Below, piece after piece: positions 33,551-45,500 of a DNA stretch of 64,000 bases. This DNA comes from Plantago ovata. Its lineage: Eukaryota; Streptophyta; Magnoliopsida; Lamiales; Plantaginaceae. The DNA is taken from contig CM051457.1 of assembly GCA_028274465.1 (NCBI GenBank), forward strand, positions 11,993,908 through 12,057,907. The letters are read 5' to 3'. Every line of letters begins with the position of its first letter. Position 1 is the stretch's first letter. The notes beneath the pieces were generated by a model that ran no database searches, was not told where the DNA came from, and saw nothing but the letters and a program-made list of their open reading frames with translations. The translations under genes were made by a program, and so were the position numbers.

Positions 33551-36363
33551 ATGGAATGTGAAATGGAAGCTGGGGAGATTAGGCCAGATAATTTTGATGA
33601 TGCTGCAATGGGCAAAATGTCGTCTTGCTGTGCGAATGCTTCTAATGAGGAGGAGCATATTGACAATCCAAGACTTGAATCCCCTCCTGAAAAGAAGATA
33701 AAGTTGGACCCTCTGATTATTTCACCAGAAAATAATGCAACCCCAAGTAATAACTCATCTTTCTCACTATAATGTTGAGGATGATAACTCTTTCTTGTGG
33801 TAAATTAGGCCATTGTTTTTATTTCACTGCTGTGTTATCTTTCTGTTTGAATGGACATGAAATATAGTCATAGTATTGTAAGATAATTTGTGCTGTAAAT
33901 CACCTCTGGTTAATATAAATATGTTTTGAGTGTATTTTTTGCTTATGTGTGGTCCTCTTCTAAATAGTTCAGATTTACGTTTTCTTATATGTGATCCTCG
34001 TTTAAAGAGTTCATATTTAAGTTTTCTTCTCTAACATGTAGCTCTCAAATATGCCAAAGAGACTGAAATTCTTTTAGGCTGTGTATATTTCAAGGGAAAC
34101 CGGGAGAAAGGAAAAGAAAACAAGGGAAAATATAGTTTTTATGAGTTAGGTTTAAGGGAAATTTTGGAAAAATATGATTTTCCTCAACTATGTACCAAAG
34201 GATTTTCAGAAAAAGAATATAATTAAATTACACTTCAATCTCTTAATTCATCATTACAGCATTAGAATTCTACTTGCAGTACATATATTGCTGATTATGT
34301 TCACTGAGATTCGTTGAGTCCATTGTTGTTTTTCTTTGTACAATCTACTGATCTAGATAGTAGATACTGGAGTAGTTTCGGTCTCTTCATTAGAATGTTC
34401 TTGTCTATGTAATTGTTGACTAATTACTATATATTGGCAGTATAGCAAAGCTGTGGGTAAATCCTATTCTCATCTGGATTGTACTAATTGTGCATTGCAG
34501 GTGTCTCAAACTGTTATGTATTCAAGAGTCGCTTGCAGGAGTATGCACAGAGGGCAGGACTCTCTATACCGGTTTATGAAACCATCAAAGAAGGCCCTTC
34601 CCATGAACCTTTCTTTAGATCTACTGTAGTCTTGGACAATGTGAGATATGATTCTCTGCCTGGATTTTTCAATCGCAAAGCAGCAGAGCAGTCAGCTGCA
34701 GAAGTTGCTCTTGTTGAACTCTCTAAATCAGCTGAAACAAAATTTGGCATCAGTGCACCTGTGGTAATAATCCTTACAACCAACTCATTGTGTTTGCATA
34801 TCTCTACTTAATTCACTTGTTTCTGTTTATACTTCTGAATCTTATCCTGTAATAGTGGCGCTAAAACCATATCCTACGAATCAATTAAATATAGTGTTAG
34901 GATGATTGTTCCACCTTTTCAAGCATTACTAGTTGGTTCTAGATAAAGGCAGGTAGGTTGGTTGGTTTTCAAGAACAATGTAAAGTTACGGAAGAATGCG
35001 ATTGTCGGACCATGACAACCATCCACTTTCCTAATTGCAACTTATGACACTGAAATTCTTGGTGATGTTTGATATATCATGGTTTATTGTTAACTTCTCC
35101 AGACCTCAGGGGATTTTTTCATAATTACTTGTTCCAGATGGTGTGTCCTTAATCATGTTTGTTAATAATTTTTTTTTTTTTGGTGATGTTTATTTCTTTT
35201 CATTATTTATTAATTTAGAAATTGTTTTTTCTTTGGTCTGTAGTATGATGTTCACCTTTGTTTCCATTTAACAGCATGAAACCGGATTGTGCAAGAACTT
35301 GTTGCAAGAATATGCTCAAAAGATGAATTATGCAGTGCCATGGTACGAATGCGTAAAGGATGGGAATCAAAGTAAAAACCCCACATACTCTTGCACTGTT
35401 GAAATTGGGGGTACCAAATATGTTGGAGCTTCATCAGGCACAAAAAAGGAAGCTGAGATTAAAGCTGCCCGGACTGCTTTGTTGGCCATTCAGTCCGCAT
35501 CCTCCGAAGAGCGTAATGGCAATTCTGTTTACACTGTTATTCCACAGAAAAGGAGATCCTCTAACCCTGAGATCAGCACCAAGGAAACTGCGGCAGCACC
35601 GAAACCAAAGAAACAGCCACGGAAAAAGACGCGCCCTGCTCTGCGGAAACAGAAACATTCCTCAGGTCAAGGTACGACAAATGGTGGTTTGAAGGCCGAC
35701 TCGTGTTGTCAAGATGCGACGGAGTCCATATCAGGTGATGCTTCATGTGTCCAACAGAACACAACTGATGAAATGAAAGTCCAGATGGCTGGACAGGGCG
35801 GAATAGGAATGGGTATAATTGATGGTGTCGAGCAGAACACGGCTGATGGAATGGAAGTGGGTACAACTGATGGTGTAGGTTCTCAGGAAAAGCCGGCTGA
35901 TGGTTCAGAGGTCAAGATAAAGTCTTCTTCAGGAACAGAAACAGGCGTGACAAAACTTGTCAGCTTACAGAGGGAAGATTGTGAGCTTGATCCTGTTGAA
36001 ACAAAAACAAGTTATGGTGTTAGTTCTCAAGGAAAGGCAGCTGATGGTTCAGAGGTCAATACATATTCTTGGGCAGTAGCAGAGCAGGGTATGACCAATT
36101 TTGTCAGTTTACAAAAGGAAGATTCTGAGCTTGACCCTATAGAAACAAAAACAACTGATGGAGTTAGTTCTCAGGAGAAGGTAGCTGATGGTTCAGAGGT
36201 CAAGTCAGATTCTCAGTCAGTGGCAGAACCAAGTGCATCCAATTTTGCCGGCTTACAAACACTGAAACAAACACAAGTGATGGAGTTGGTTCGCAGGAGA
36301 AGGCAGCTGATGGTTCAGACTTCAAGACAGATTCTCTATTTTCAGTGGCAGAACCAAGTATGA
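33551..36363 (+). CDS. HYL1: Double-stranded RNA-binding protein, HYL1/DRB1-like
   Basis: This is a nuclear partner of Dicer-like 1 in plant microRNA processing. Exons: 33551-33746, 34501-34763, 35275-36363, predicting 515 residues. Two dsRNA-binding domains lie at about residues 70-138 (NCYVFKSRLQEYAQ, GPSHEPFFRSTV, RKAAEQSAAEVAL) and 156-228 (GLCKNLLQEYAQKMNYAVP, TKKEAEIKAARTALLAIQS). A basic nuclear localisation segment follows at about 262-285 (PKPKKQPRKKTRP). The C-terminal third holds about 48-residue repeats with DGVSSQ-K-ADGSEV. In the last repeat a net 22-nt loss shifts the frame near 36258-36264, so the protein ends NQV at 36363. The ancestral frame remains open to TAA at 36413. HYL1 of other plants also has C-terminal repeats, though of different sequence. 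Start: the first ATG after the putative 5' UTR acceptor. Confidence 0.9.
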
Positions 36364-36410
36364 CCAATTTTGTCGGCTTGCGTGGGGAAGATTCTGTGCG
36401 CCATTCCGTG
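35810..36410 (+). repeat. Coding tandem repeats in the HYL1-like C-terminus
   Basis: Four copies of a unit of roughly 120-150 bases, each containing a block equivalent to GATGG-GT-AGTTCTCAGGAAAAG followed by GCTGATGGTTCAGA. Starts fall near 35865, 36010, 36157 and 36279. The last unit lacks the part coding for KEDSELDP. Confidence 0.85.
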
Positions 36411-36413
36411 TAA

Positions 36414-37450
36414 ACAAGTGTGTTTAATGCCTTAATTGATAACAAGAGCCTGTAAAATGCTTTAGTTCCACCTAAGGCACTTTTTAAAGATGGGGAATCC
36501 TTGACAGATGAAGCTGCTGACAGACAAAACTAGTTAATTGGCTTCTTTAGATGACTAAGTTGGAAACTGGAAAACGATATAGGGGCATATTTCTCTGGTC
36601 TGTTGGTTTATTTAGAGGGCGATTTGCTCAACTATTGGTGGAGTTTAGTTAGAGTCTTAGAGATGTTGATTAGTGATTAGGGATAATCATCCACTCAATT
36701 TGTTACTTGAAACAGTCGAGTATGAAGCCCTTATCTATGTGATGATCTGATAATGTGCATGCGTCTGAATTTAATATATCCAACAGTGACATATTTATCT
36801 TTTGTGGGTAAGTAGTAAGATCGTTCTAGCTTGCATCTTGACATCTTATCAATTTAAGTTTATGCTTCTTTCTATACTATATTGGTGTTATGAGTTTCAG
36901 TTGCATTCTAACTTTTATGGTTGCCTACTTGGGGAATTTGTCTCTCTGATTCTATCGAATGTAGAATGCACGTCGAATTGTGGTTCACTGGTTCATGTTT
37001 ATTTCTTGGTTTGTTCCTGTTTTTCCTCACTAAGTTTAGGATGATAGTTGAGATCTGCTCAATTTGTATTTGTTACAAGTTCTACTGGAAGACTTTGTTG
37101 CTGCTTTGTTTTACTAGATTTGTTTCCCAATATACTTCCTATAAAGAACAGTTTTTCATTATTGAGAATAAGAAGTATTTTCTCAAGTCATGCACAGATT
37201 GGTGAATGATTAAACCAAGCTGGTTGCTCCTTAGTTTTATTAATCTTCTTCTCTTCTGTTAAGCATCATGTATGGTTGAACTTGAAACCTTGGATATGAA
37301 CTTTCTGATCCTTCTGGCTGGGCTCGTTAGTAGAGTAGTTTAGAGACATTGAATAGAAGGTTGAGCTTCAGTGGAATTGTCCTGTCCATAGCCTTGAGTT
37401 CACTTTCTTGCTTACGATGCGAAATGCGTACTGTTACAGTGAAATTTTCT
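36414..37450. other. 3' region of HYL1-like gene and spacer
   Basis: This likely contains the 3' UTR. No recognisable gene or transposon is visible, and the open stretches here lack codon structure. Confidence 0.45.
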
Positions 37451-37454
37451 AAAA

Positions 37455-37800
37455 TCAAGAATATAGGGTTGACACTGATCGAGTGAAAGTGACCCAGAAC
37501 ACCATTGACATTAAAGATGATGGCTGAGCTTGCAGAAGACCAATGTTTCTGAGCTGGAACGATTTAGCAATGCAGGAATTCAGGAACTTAATTGCCAGAT
37601 TGACGAGGCACCCGTCCACATTTTTTCTCACATTAGCTGCACATTTCGACCAGAGAAAGCTAGTTAAAAACACATCATGAACAACTTTAAGTGTCGGAAT
37701 TAAAGTACTCTTTGTATGGTAAACATACCTCGTGTGAGTTCCATTGCAACCCTAGAAGGATGAAGGCAAGGTGCCAGAAAAAGCTTTTCATGCTGACTAT
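37455..37800 (-). pseudogene. Possible small secreted Cys-containing protein, decayed
   Basis: On the minus strand an ATG at about 37792 opens a hydrophobic, signal-peptide-like stretch (MKSFFWHLAFILLGLQW). It is followed by a donor (GAG|GTATG), an acceptor at about 37630 (GTGCAG), and a frame with NVDGCLVNLAIKFLNSC. The pattern vaguely recalls prolamin-like/ECA1 secreted proteins, but the later Cys pattern is not preserved in one frame. It is a weak call, and a chance open frame is possible. Confidence 0.25.
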
Positions 37801-39518
37801 CTCGTGGAGATGAACTCTACTGTTTCTTTTCTTCGTCACGTTTGATCTCTGTTTTCCGTTTGAATTTGTATTTACTGCTAGTAGGGAGGATGATGACTAT
37901 TAATAGTTGTCTTTGAACTTTGAAGTCACACCAGTCACCAAATGATTTTATTAACATTTCCATGGCGTATTAGAACTGACATTGCCTTGACCATGACCAT
38001 GACCACGACATATTAGAGAATTGTTCTTTAAAACGCGGAGTAGCATTTATGAAAGATGTTTTTTACGCAATTAGCAGCTTTGGCCTCTAATCACTAGCTA
38101 TCTATCTAGCAAAGCAGGTAGCTTCTAGTATGCGGTGATATGAGCTAAATCATTTTAACAACAGAGTAACTTATCAAATCAATTAAATTTTATATGTAAC
38201 ATACTTATTTTGAAAATGAACTAATCGAGCTGATAAGTTATGTGACTTGGAAGTGAGTGAATTCAAACCCTTTATTGAGTTTCTCAAGAAATTCCATCAT
38301 CGCGTGTTAAATCCTTAGAATACCATAAAATACTTAAACGACTTTTCATTTGATGTCGCACACTTATGGGATCATCCAACTGAAGAAAAATACGTAGAGT
38401 TAATTACTTTTTCATGTTATGGCGAGGTTTTAGTTAATTAACATGTTAGTGACATTTTTTCATCGTACTTATTCACGAAAATTGAATCTCCAACGTGTGT
38501 GTACTGTTTGATCGAGTCATCAAATGGCTCGAAAGCTCTTGTACCATGTAAAATTCTGATATAATTTTGTAATACTCAATTCTAATCACTGAAATGTGTC
38601 ACGCGTGGTATTAATTCCATGATTTGGCCACTTTGTGTGCAAGGCTGCCAATAGAAAAAATCCATTTATAACAATTTGTAGTGAGTTTAGCTTGGTGTTA
38701 CTTCTAAATTGTTTTTAACAATTTTTTTAATCCTTTTTTCAATGTCTTTGCATCTGTCACTATTTCGGTGCGCACTGGATAAATTTTATGGGGTCACACA
38801 AGTTGACTGCAAATCATGTTAACCAAATTAAATAAACTCTAGCTCATGTTGACATAAGTACAAACTATCAACAATCAAGACCAGACTCTTTAAATTGACA
38901 CGAATTTTCCGAGGTGATGCATTAGTCACACAAACCAACACATATCATTCACATCATACTTTATCATCACGTATGTCCGGTGAGCCATATATCCAATATC
39001 GTTTGACTTTGACTCCATAGTTTAGTTCACCATATATTTTCTACAATTAACAATAATAATCTTTGAAATGGTCCTAACTGTCATGACAACTACCAAAAAC
39101 ATGAACAAACATGCATTGAAAAATCCCCAGAATATTTAAATTAGGCAACACACAATCGTATCAACCACGCAACGATATGGTTATTGCCCCACTTGTTTTA
39201 TCCCGCGAAAAGGCAAGTTAGCTTCCTTTCCCAAGCACACGCGCCCACCCGCGCGTGGACCAGGTCCACAATTTCTTTTTTCCTTGTTTTCACGCGGATT
39301 AAAATAAAGTCCAGGGTATGGTTGATTTTTAGTAATGAAAGAAAAATGAACAACCCCTTACTCTCCCCCTCCAATCCGGTTCATCTTCATCAACAAAAAA
39401 ATCAACCATAAAAAACAGAATCAACGGAATCAGATACTCGTTTCATCATCGCGATTAGGTTTTTCGTCAAATCCATTAAGGTTACCATTGCTATTGCCGA
39501 GATCGGAGGGATATTCGT
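37801..39518. other. Spacer and promoter region of the flippase gene
   Basis: No coding region is recognised in 1.7 kb of AT-rich sequence. A more GC-rich patch with CACGCGCCCACCCGCGCGTGG lies at about 39237-39257, roughly 270 bases upstream of the ALA3-like start. It is probably promoter or leader. Confidence 0.4.
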
Positions 39519-42500
39519 ATGGGGGACACGATGTCTGGGTGGAGGGGATCTAGGTTAAGTGGCGGTTCCGCCGGCGATGTGTCTCCGTCGTCTCGAACGG
39601 TTCGGCTCGGGAAAGTTCAGCCGCAGGCCCCGGGTCATAGGACGGTTTTCTGCAATGATCGGGAAGGGAATGCTCTCACCAAATTCAAGGTGATTTTTGT
39701 GTTACCTTATCTTTTTTTTTTTTTTTTTCATGATTTATGGTGATGAGTTGTGAAGCTGGGGTTTATGACATTGTTGTGTCGGTTGGTTGTGTTTTTTTTG
39801 TTCTCTGATTCTTCTTTATGCTGTGGAGAAGACAATCATAGAGATGAATGTGTGCCTGAATGTTATATAAGATGATAGTAGTAGCTACTTTAAGTGGTAC
39901 CCTACTAGAGTCTTATGATCTGTGATTTTTCCAATACTCTCAGCCAAAGCTCAGATTCATGCTCTACCAATGTGCTCTGATACTTGCCTGCAGCTACTGA
40001 GTGTGATTTGAGTTTCCCTAACGAAGTTTCTCAGTTGAGATTTTCAAGGGTGTAACATCTGTGGAACAGTTTAGGCATTGATTTAGTATACATATGCGAA
40101 CTGTATCCATTTAAATAATGTTTCCCTCAATCAAGGCTGACAAGGTGAGTGATTATTTGTTTGATGTTGGGCTTGAATGTTGTGTTTTTTAGTGTCTTAT
40201 TTTATTTAATCTCAGAAATCATGCAAGATGTTCTAGTTTTTTATTTTCCTGTATATTGTGATCCTGTGCCTGAAAGTGTACGAGAATTATACCAAGCTTT
40301 TTTTTGTATCGGCTTTCTCTCACTCTGACCAATTCTTTTTAAGATAGCATTCTGCCACTTGGCTGATAAGTATTAAGTCTGATCAATCCCATTATTGGTT
40401 TTTCAGGGTAATTCTGTTTCAACAACAAAGTACGATGTCTTCACGTTTTTACCCAAAGGACTATTTGAGCAGGTAACTTTTTAATTGCTGTACATCTAGA
40501 AGAGAAAGAGCAACCTCAGAATTTCAGTTCTTGTTGCTAATACTACTTGATTGATTCCTTAAAACATGATTATACTAGAAACATTCTAGATCTTTTCTGG
40601 ACTGAGATTAAGAGAAAAAATTAGCTGTCTTAGACAGAGATGGAGTTTGTAATAAATGATCACCTTTTTTCCGCTGTCATTGCCATCACAAACAAATTGG
40701 ATCTGTTCTCATATAGTTGATAATGTTTACACCATGTAATTTTTTTTAGCAGACTCAGTGTGTTGAGGAACAGTAGATGGAGAATTTTATTTGTATGTTA
40801 TTCTGAGTAAAGGGTCTAATGCGATTAAGTTCTCTGAGGCACAAGTAGGAAGCAATACTTGGCCATTTAAGCTGCATTGTAGCATGCGTTATCTTTTCTG
40901 GTATATTGCAACCAAACTCTTTCAGGAATCGTGGTTTATTTGTATTTGGTCACTGACAAGTTATAAATGCTACTCCACTTGTTACGGATGCTCATTTAGT
41001 TTGTGTGATCCTGTTTCACTGCTTGGTTTTACCTGATTTTCTTTTACATTGTGTGCCGACAGTTCAGGCGGGTGGCAAACCTCTACTTTCTCATGATCTC
41101 AATCTTATCCTGTACACCAATCAGGTTTGTTGACAGTTTAAATAAACATGATTACTGTAAGATGCTATTATTCTAAAACGTGAATATTGTTTGAGCTTGG
41201 GCTAGCTTACCACAATTTGATTGGGATAAAGACTTAGATGGATTGGTTTGATTTGGTTAACATCGGGCATTTTAAGTTATAGATGAAAAGTTTAACATGC
41301 TTTTATTACTTTTGAGTTAAAAACATCATATGCTATTATGACTATCCAGTTGAGATATAAAATACCAAAGATCTCTGCCCCACCTCCCCCCACCAACATA
41401 ATTTGATGTTATTAGTTTGTGGTGCAACTCACATGCAAAATGGACCGGAGAACATCAAAACCCTTGGGTATCATGTGCAGTTCATATGCCTACCTCTGAT
41501 CGGGCAAAAATTCAAATATTCCCCAATTTGTTGACTAACATTCAAATGTGACACAATATTGGACCATAAGTTGATTGGCACCCCCATGGTTATGCCTGCT
41601 CTAGCATTTAAGGTGATAGCTGCTGCTAGGGTTTGAGGATGGTGACTTCTCTTTTTTAATTAGTTTTTTCTTTTAATTTAAATGGAACTTAAGACTGAAA
41701 TCGGGCAATATTTCGTTTTTGTCTTTTCTTTTTTTAACAAAATTTCCTATAATTTGCTAATCCACTGCAAGTTTCTTTTCAGTTAATTGCTGAACTTTTG
41801 TTGAAATCACCAAGTACTAAATATAGTAATTTATTTGTAGGTATGTCACAGTTTTTGTTTTCGTTAAATTCAGCTGATTAATTGTTCATAGTAGTTTGGC
41901 TATTTTCTTTGTCCGTAGGGCCCTTTTGCACTTCAGTAGCTATGCACAGGTGCTGCACTCATGTGCAGAAACTGAAATTTTACCAAATGTATTATGTAAA
42001 TGGTCTTTTAACATTAGCTCTTGTGAATTGAGTATAAATTGATGAGCTACGTAAGCATGCATAAGATTATCCTATTCAAGAACAAATCTATGGGCGTGTG
42101 TGCTAAAATTGTAATTTATCACGTAAATGGCTTTTTAACATTAGCTCTGTGAATAAAGTTTGAGAGGTACTTAAGAACGTAATATATTTCTATTCAATCA
42201 CTAATCTATCGGAGGGAGCTTCACTTCTTTTCCCAGCACCGAAATTATACCTTAAAAAAATCTTATGTAAATGGTCTTTTAGCTAGTATTAGTTCTTGTG
42301 ATTAAGTGTACATTAAGGAGGTAGTTAAGCCCAACTGATATTCTTCTATTGAAGCAAAATAAATTTGAGTGACACGGATAAAGTCAAGTAACTGTTCTGC
42401 TGTCCGATGGAACTTTTTTCTTCTATCAATCTAAATCTAAAATTTTGCCTTGCAGTCCTGTAAGTCCGATAACAAATGTTCTTCCACTTTCGCTGGTGCT

Positions 42501-45500
42501 TCTAGTGTCTCTTATAAAGGAAGCATGGGAGGACTGGGTAACTTCATATTTCTCGTGCTTGTTACTATTCTTATTATATATTAAATAATATACATGTTAC
42601 TTCCAAATCTTCTATTTTTATTTATTTATTTATTTTTGCTGGATATGAATTCATGTTACTGTTAAAAAGTAGCTCGACTTCAGGCATTAAAAAACAAAAG
42701 ATTATAGTTCAGGCATATAGAAATTTCCATCTATATTTATTTCTCACATTCTCTTTCGCCTCCATATTCTTTTCTTGTATGCATGACAGAAGCGCTTCCA
42801 GAACGACATGTCAATAAATAATTCAACTATAGAAGTACTCCAAGATCAGAACTGGGTACCTATATCTTGGAAGAAGCTGCAAGTTGGAGATATTGTTAGA
42901 GTAAGTAATTATTCTTTTCGCCTTGCCAAGAACCTTTAAAACTGAAATTCGATATTTAGATGTTTCACTTTCGTTCTCTCTTGGGCCAATTTTTAAGTAT
43001 CTGTGAGCTGGGGAAGTTAATTTAAATATTTCAGAAGTATTGCACTTTCTTGTAAGGGCTAACAAACATAATTGAAGAAAGATATATAAGTTGGTAGTTG
43101 CTGATTTCACATAGATCAAGTGTCAAGAATATATGAGTGGACCGGAGGTAAGTTCTAGCTTGAAATAGACATGTAAAAACTCTGGGATGAAAATGAATGT
43201 TTCAAGAAATTTATTTTGCAGGAGAGGTTATATCTCACACTTGATTGAACTTGTATTTCACAATTAGTGTTTTCAGTCTGCACATCAATTTAAGTAGGAT
43301 CTAGTTGTGGTGAGATACTTAGGAGTTCACTGCAGTGCCATTTCTCAGACTTAAATAACCTACGTTTAACCCACATTCAATGTTCTTTAGGAACTCATGT
43401 ACGCTCTGTTATCAAATGCACATGTATAGTGTTGCTTAACTATTTGTTCATAGTGAAATTAGGAAGGGGTGTCTTCTTGTTGCAGGTTATGCAGGATGGA
43501 TTTTTTCCAGCTGATATACTATTCCTTGCCAGCACGAACCCGGATGGTGTCTGTTACGTTGAGGTTTGTACTCATCTTCTGGATATTATATCAAAAAATT
43601 CAAAGATGGTGCCAAACTTCTTGCAAGTTGGGAAATATAATTTCCTTTAGATATTATAAAGTCACTTGCTCATGTTATTAAATTGGGTGAAACTCTTTCT
43701 CTCAAGTCCAAATTATCGGACAAAGTAGCTCTCATTTCTGTTCGGTAGAATCTCTACATACCCTTTTATGTGATCTTAATAGTAATATTAGTAAAATGTT
43801 TCTTCCCCCGTCCCAGCTTAAGTTTAACACTTCATTTTGTTGACTTTTTAAAGGCTCTGTTTGACTTCAAATTAATAGCAAACCGTATCGGAAAAATAAT
43901 TAAAAAAGGTTATATTATGAAATTATAACATTTAAACTTTCATAAAGTTATACACTTTTTTTATAACTTTTTCGATATAATCTCTTGATTAAAATCCGGC
44001 CAACATTTTCAATTTCGGGTCACAGGTTATCTCATCTGTCCTAATCGCTGGCTCCATGGCCTCATCTTGTTCTCAGTTCTGCATATACCATAGACATCTA
44101 AATCCGAAGCAGATGGGCTGAAGTGTTACTCATATCCCTTCAATACACGCACACTTAATACCCATTTGGAAGTGGGTATAAATAAATGGGAAAACTTCTC
44201 CCCAGTAACCATAATGCTTTACACTGGCCCCCCTCCCCCTCGCCACGTCTAGTCTGAACAACTGAAAGTTTTAGGGTGTAATGCAGTAAATGTACCCATG
44301 GGCTTACTCCTCCATGACTTCATAATGGATACTGATATGATTTAACTCTTAACTTCATAAATTGTTCTAGCATGATAATTGGGCTTTGAAGAAAGTGGAG
44401 TACTCATTTTTTTGTCATTATAACCTGTCATTTTTCTTTCCTGCCCTTTATTTTGTTCTTACATTTTCTGTTTGATGACTTCGGCTCTATTGTAGACTGC
44501 TAATCTGGATGGTGAAACTAACCTGAAAATAAGGAAGGCATTGGAGAAGACTTGGGATTATGTTGCTCCAGAGAAAGTGTCTGAATTTAAAGGTCTGTAT
44601 TTGTTGCTTGTTTATCATTTGGTTTGTGGTTTAGAGATTTGACAAGGTTCTGCACTTGTTGAAGAATGATGTTGATAGTAGATACAGTGTGCCAGACCTA
44701 TAGACTCTCTTTATTCGTAGTATGAATTAAGTTCATTGAGTGGGCCAAAGGGAGAGAGGACTCTGGGGCACTGACATTAGACAGTCTTAGCTATTGGTAT
44801 TACCAATTCAATTTGATGCGGATGTATAAATCATGGTGCTACCAGTTGTATCTGTAAATATGTTCACCTTTTGATGAGGATAATTGATCTAAATATCTCA
44901 TCATATAATCATCAACTGAGTGTTTTGGGGAATACATGAATGATCAATGTTTAGCAATAATTTATAGAATCTTAATATCTGATGTTTTCTTAAAAACCAT
45001 GTAGATATGTGATTTCCCACAACTATGGTAGAGTCACTTGATATCGCTGCCTGCTGATGGTGATTACCTTTTTAATACAGGTGAGGTGCAGTGTGAGCAA
45101 CCAAATAATTCACTTTACACCTTTACGGGCAACTTGATTGTTAACAAACAAACTTTGCCCCTCAGTCCGAATCAACTTCTATTACGGGTACAGTGTTACA
45201 CTATCTTGCCCTTTTCAAGTTGTAATACCAGTTAATACTAGTTCTTAGTCGTAATAAAATAGTGTTGTTATGCGGCATTTTCTAATATGTTGCTTTGCCC
45301 TTTGTAACAGCTGTTGATAATTTATTTAATTCTTTTTCTTTATTTTATGTTTCCAGGGATGTAGTCTTAGAAACACCGAGTATATTGTTGGTACTGTCAT
45401 CTTCACTGGGCATGAGACAAAGGTAGCCCTTTAAGCTTGCTAATTCTTCTGTTTGCTTTATGTGATAGGCATTTGCAATCTCGACTTTTCCGTTCATTTT

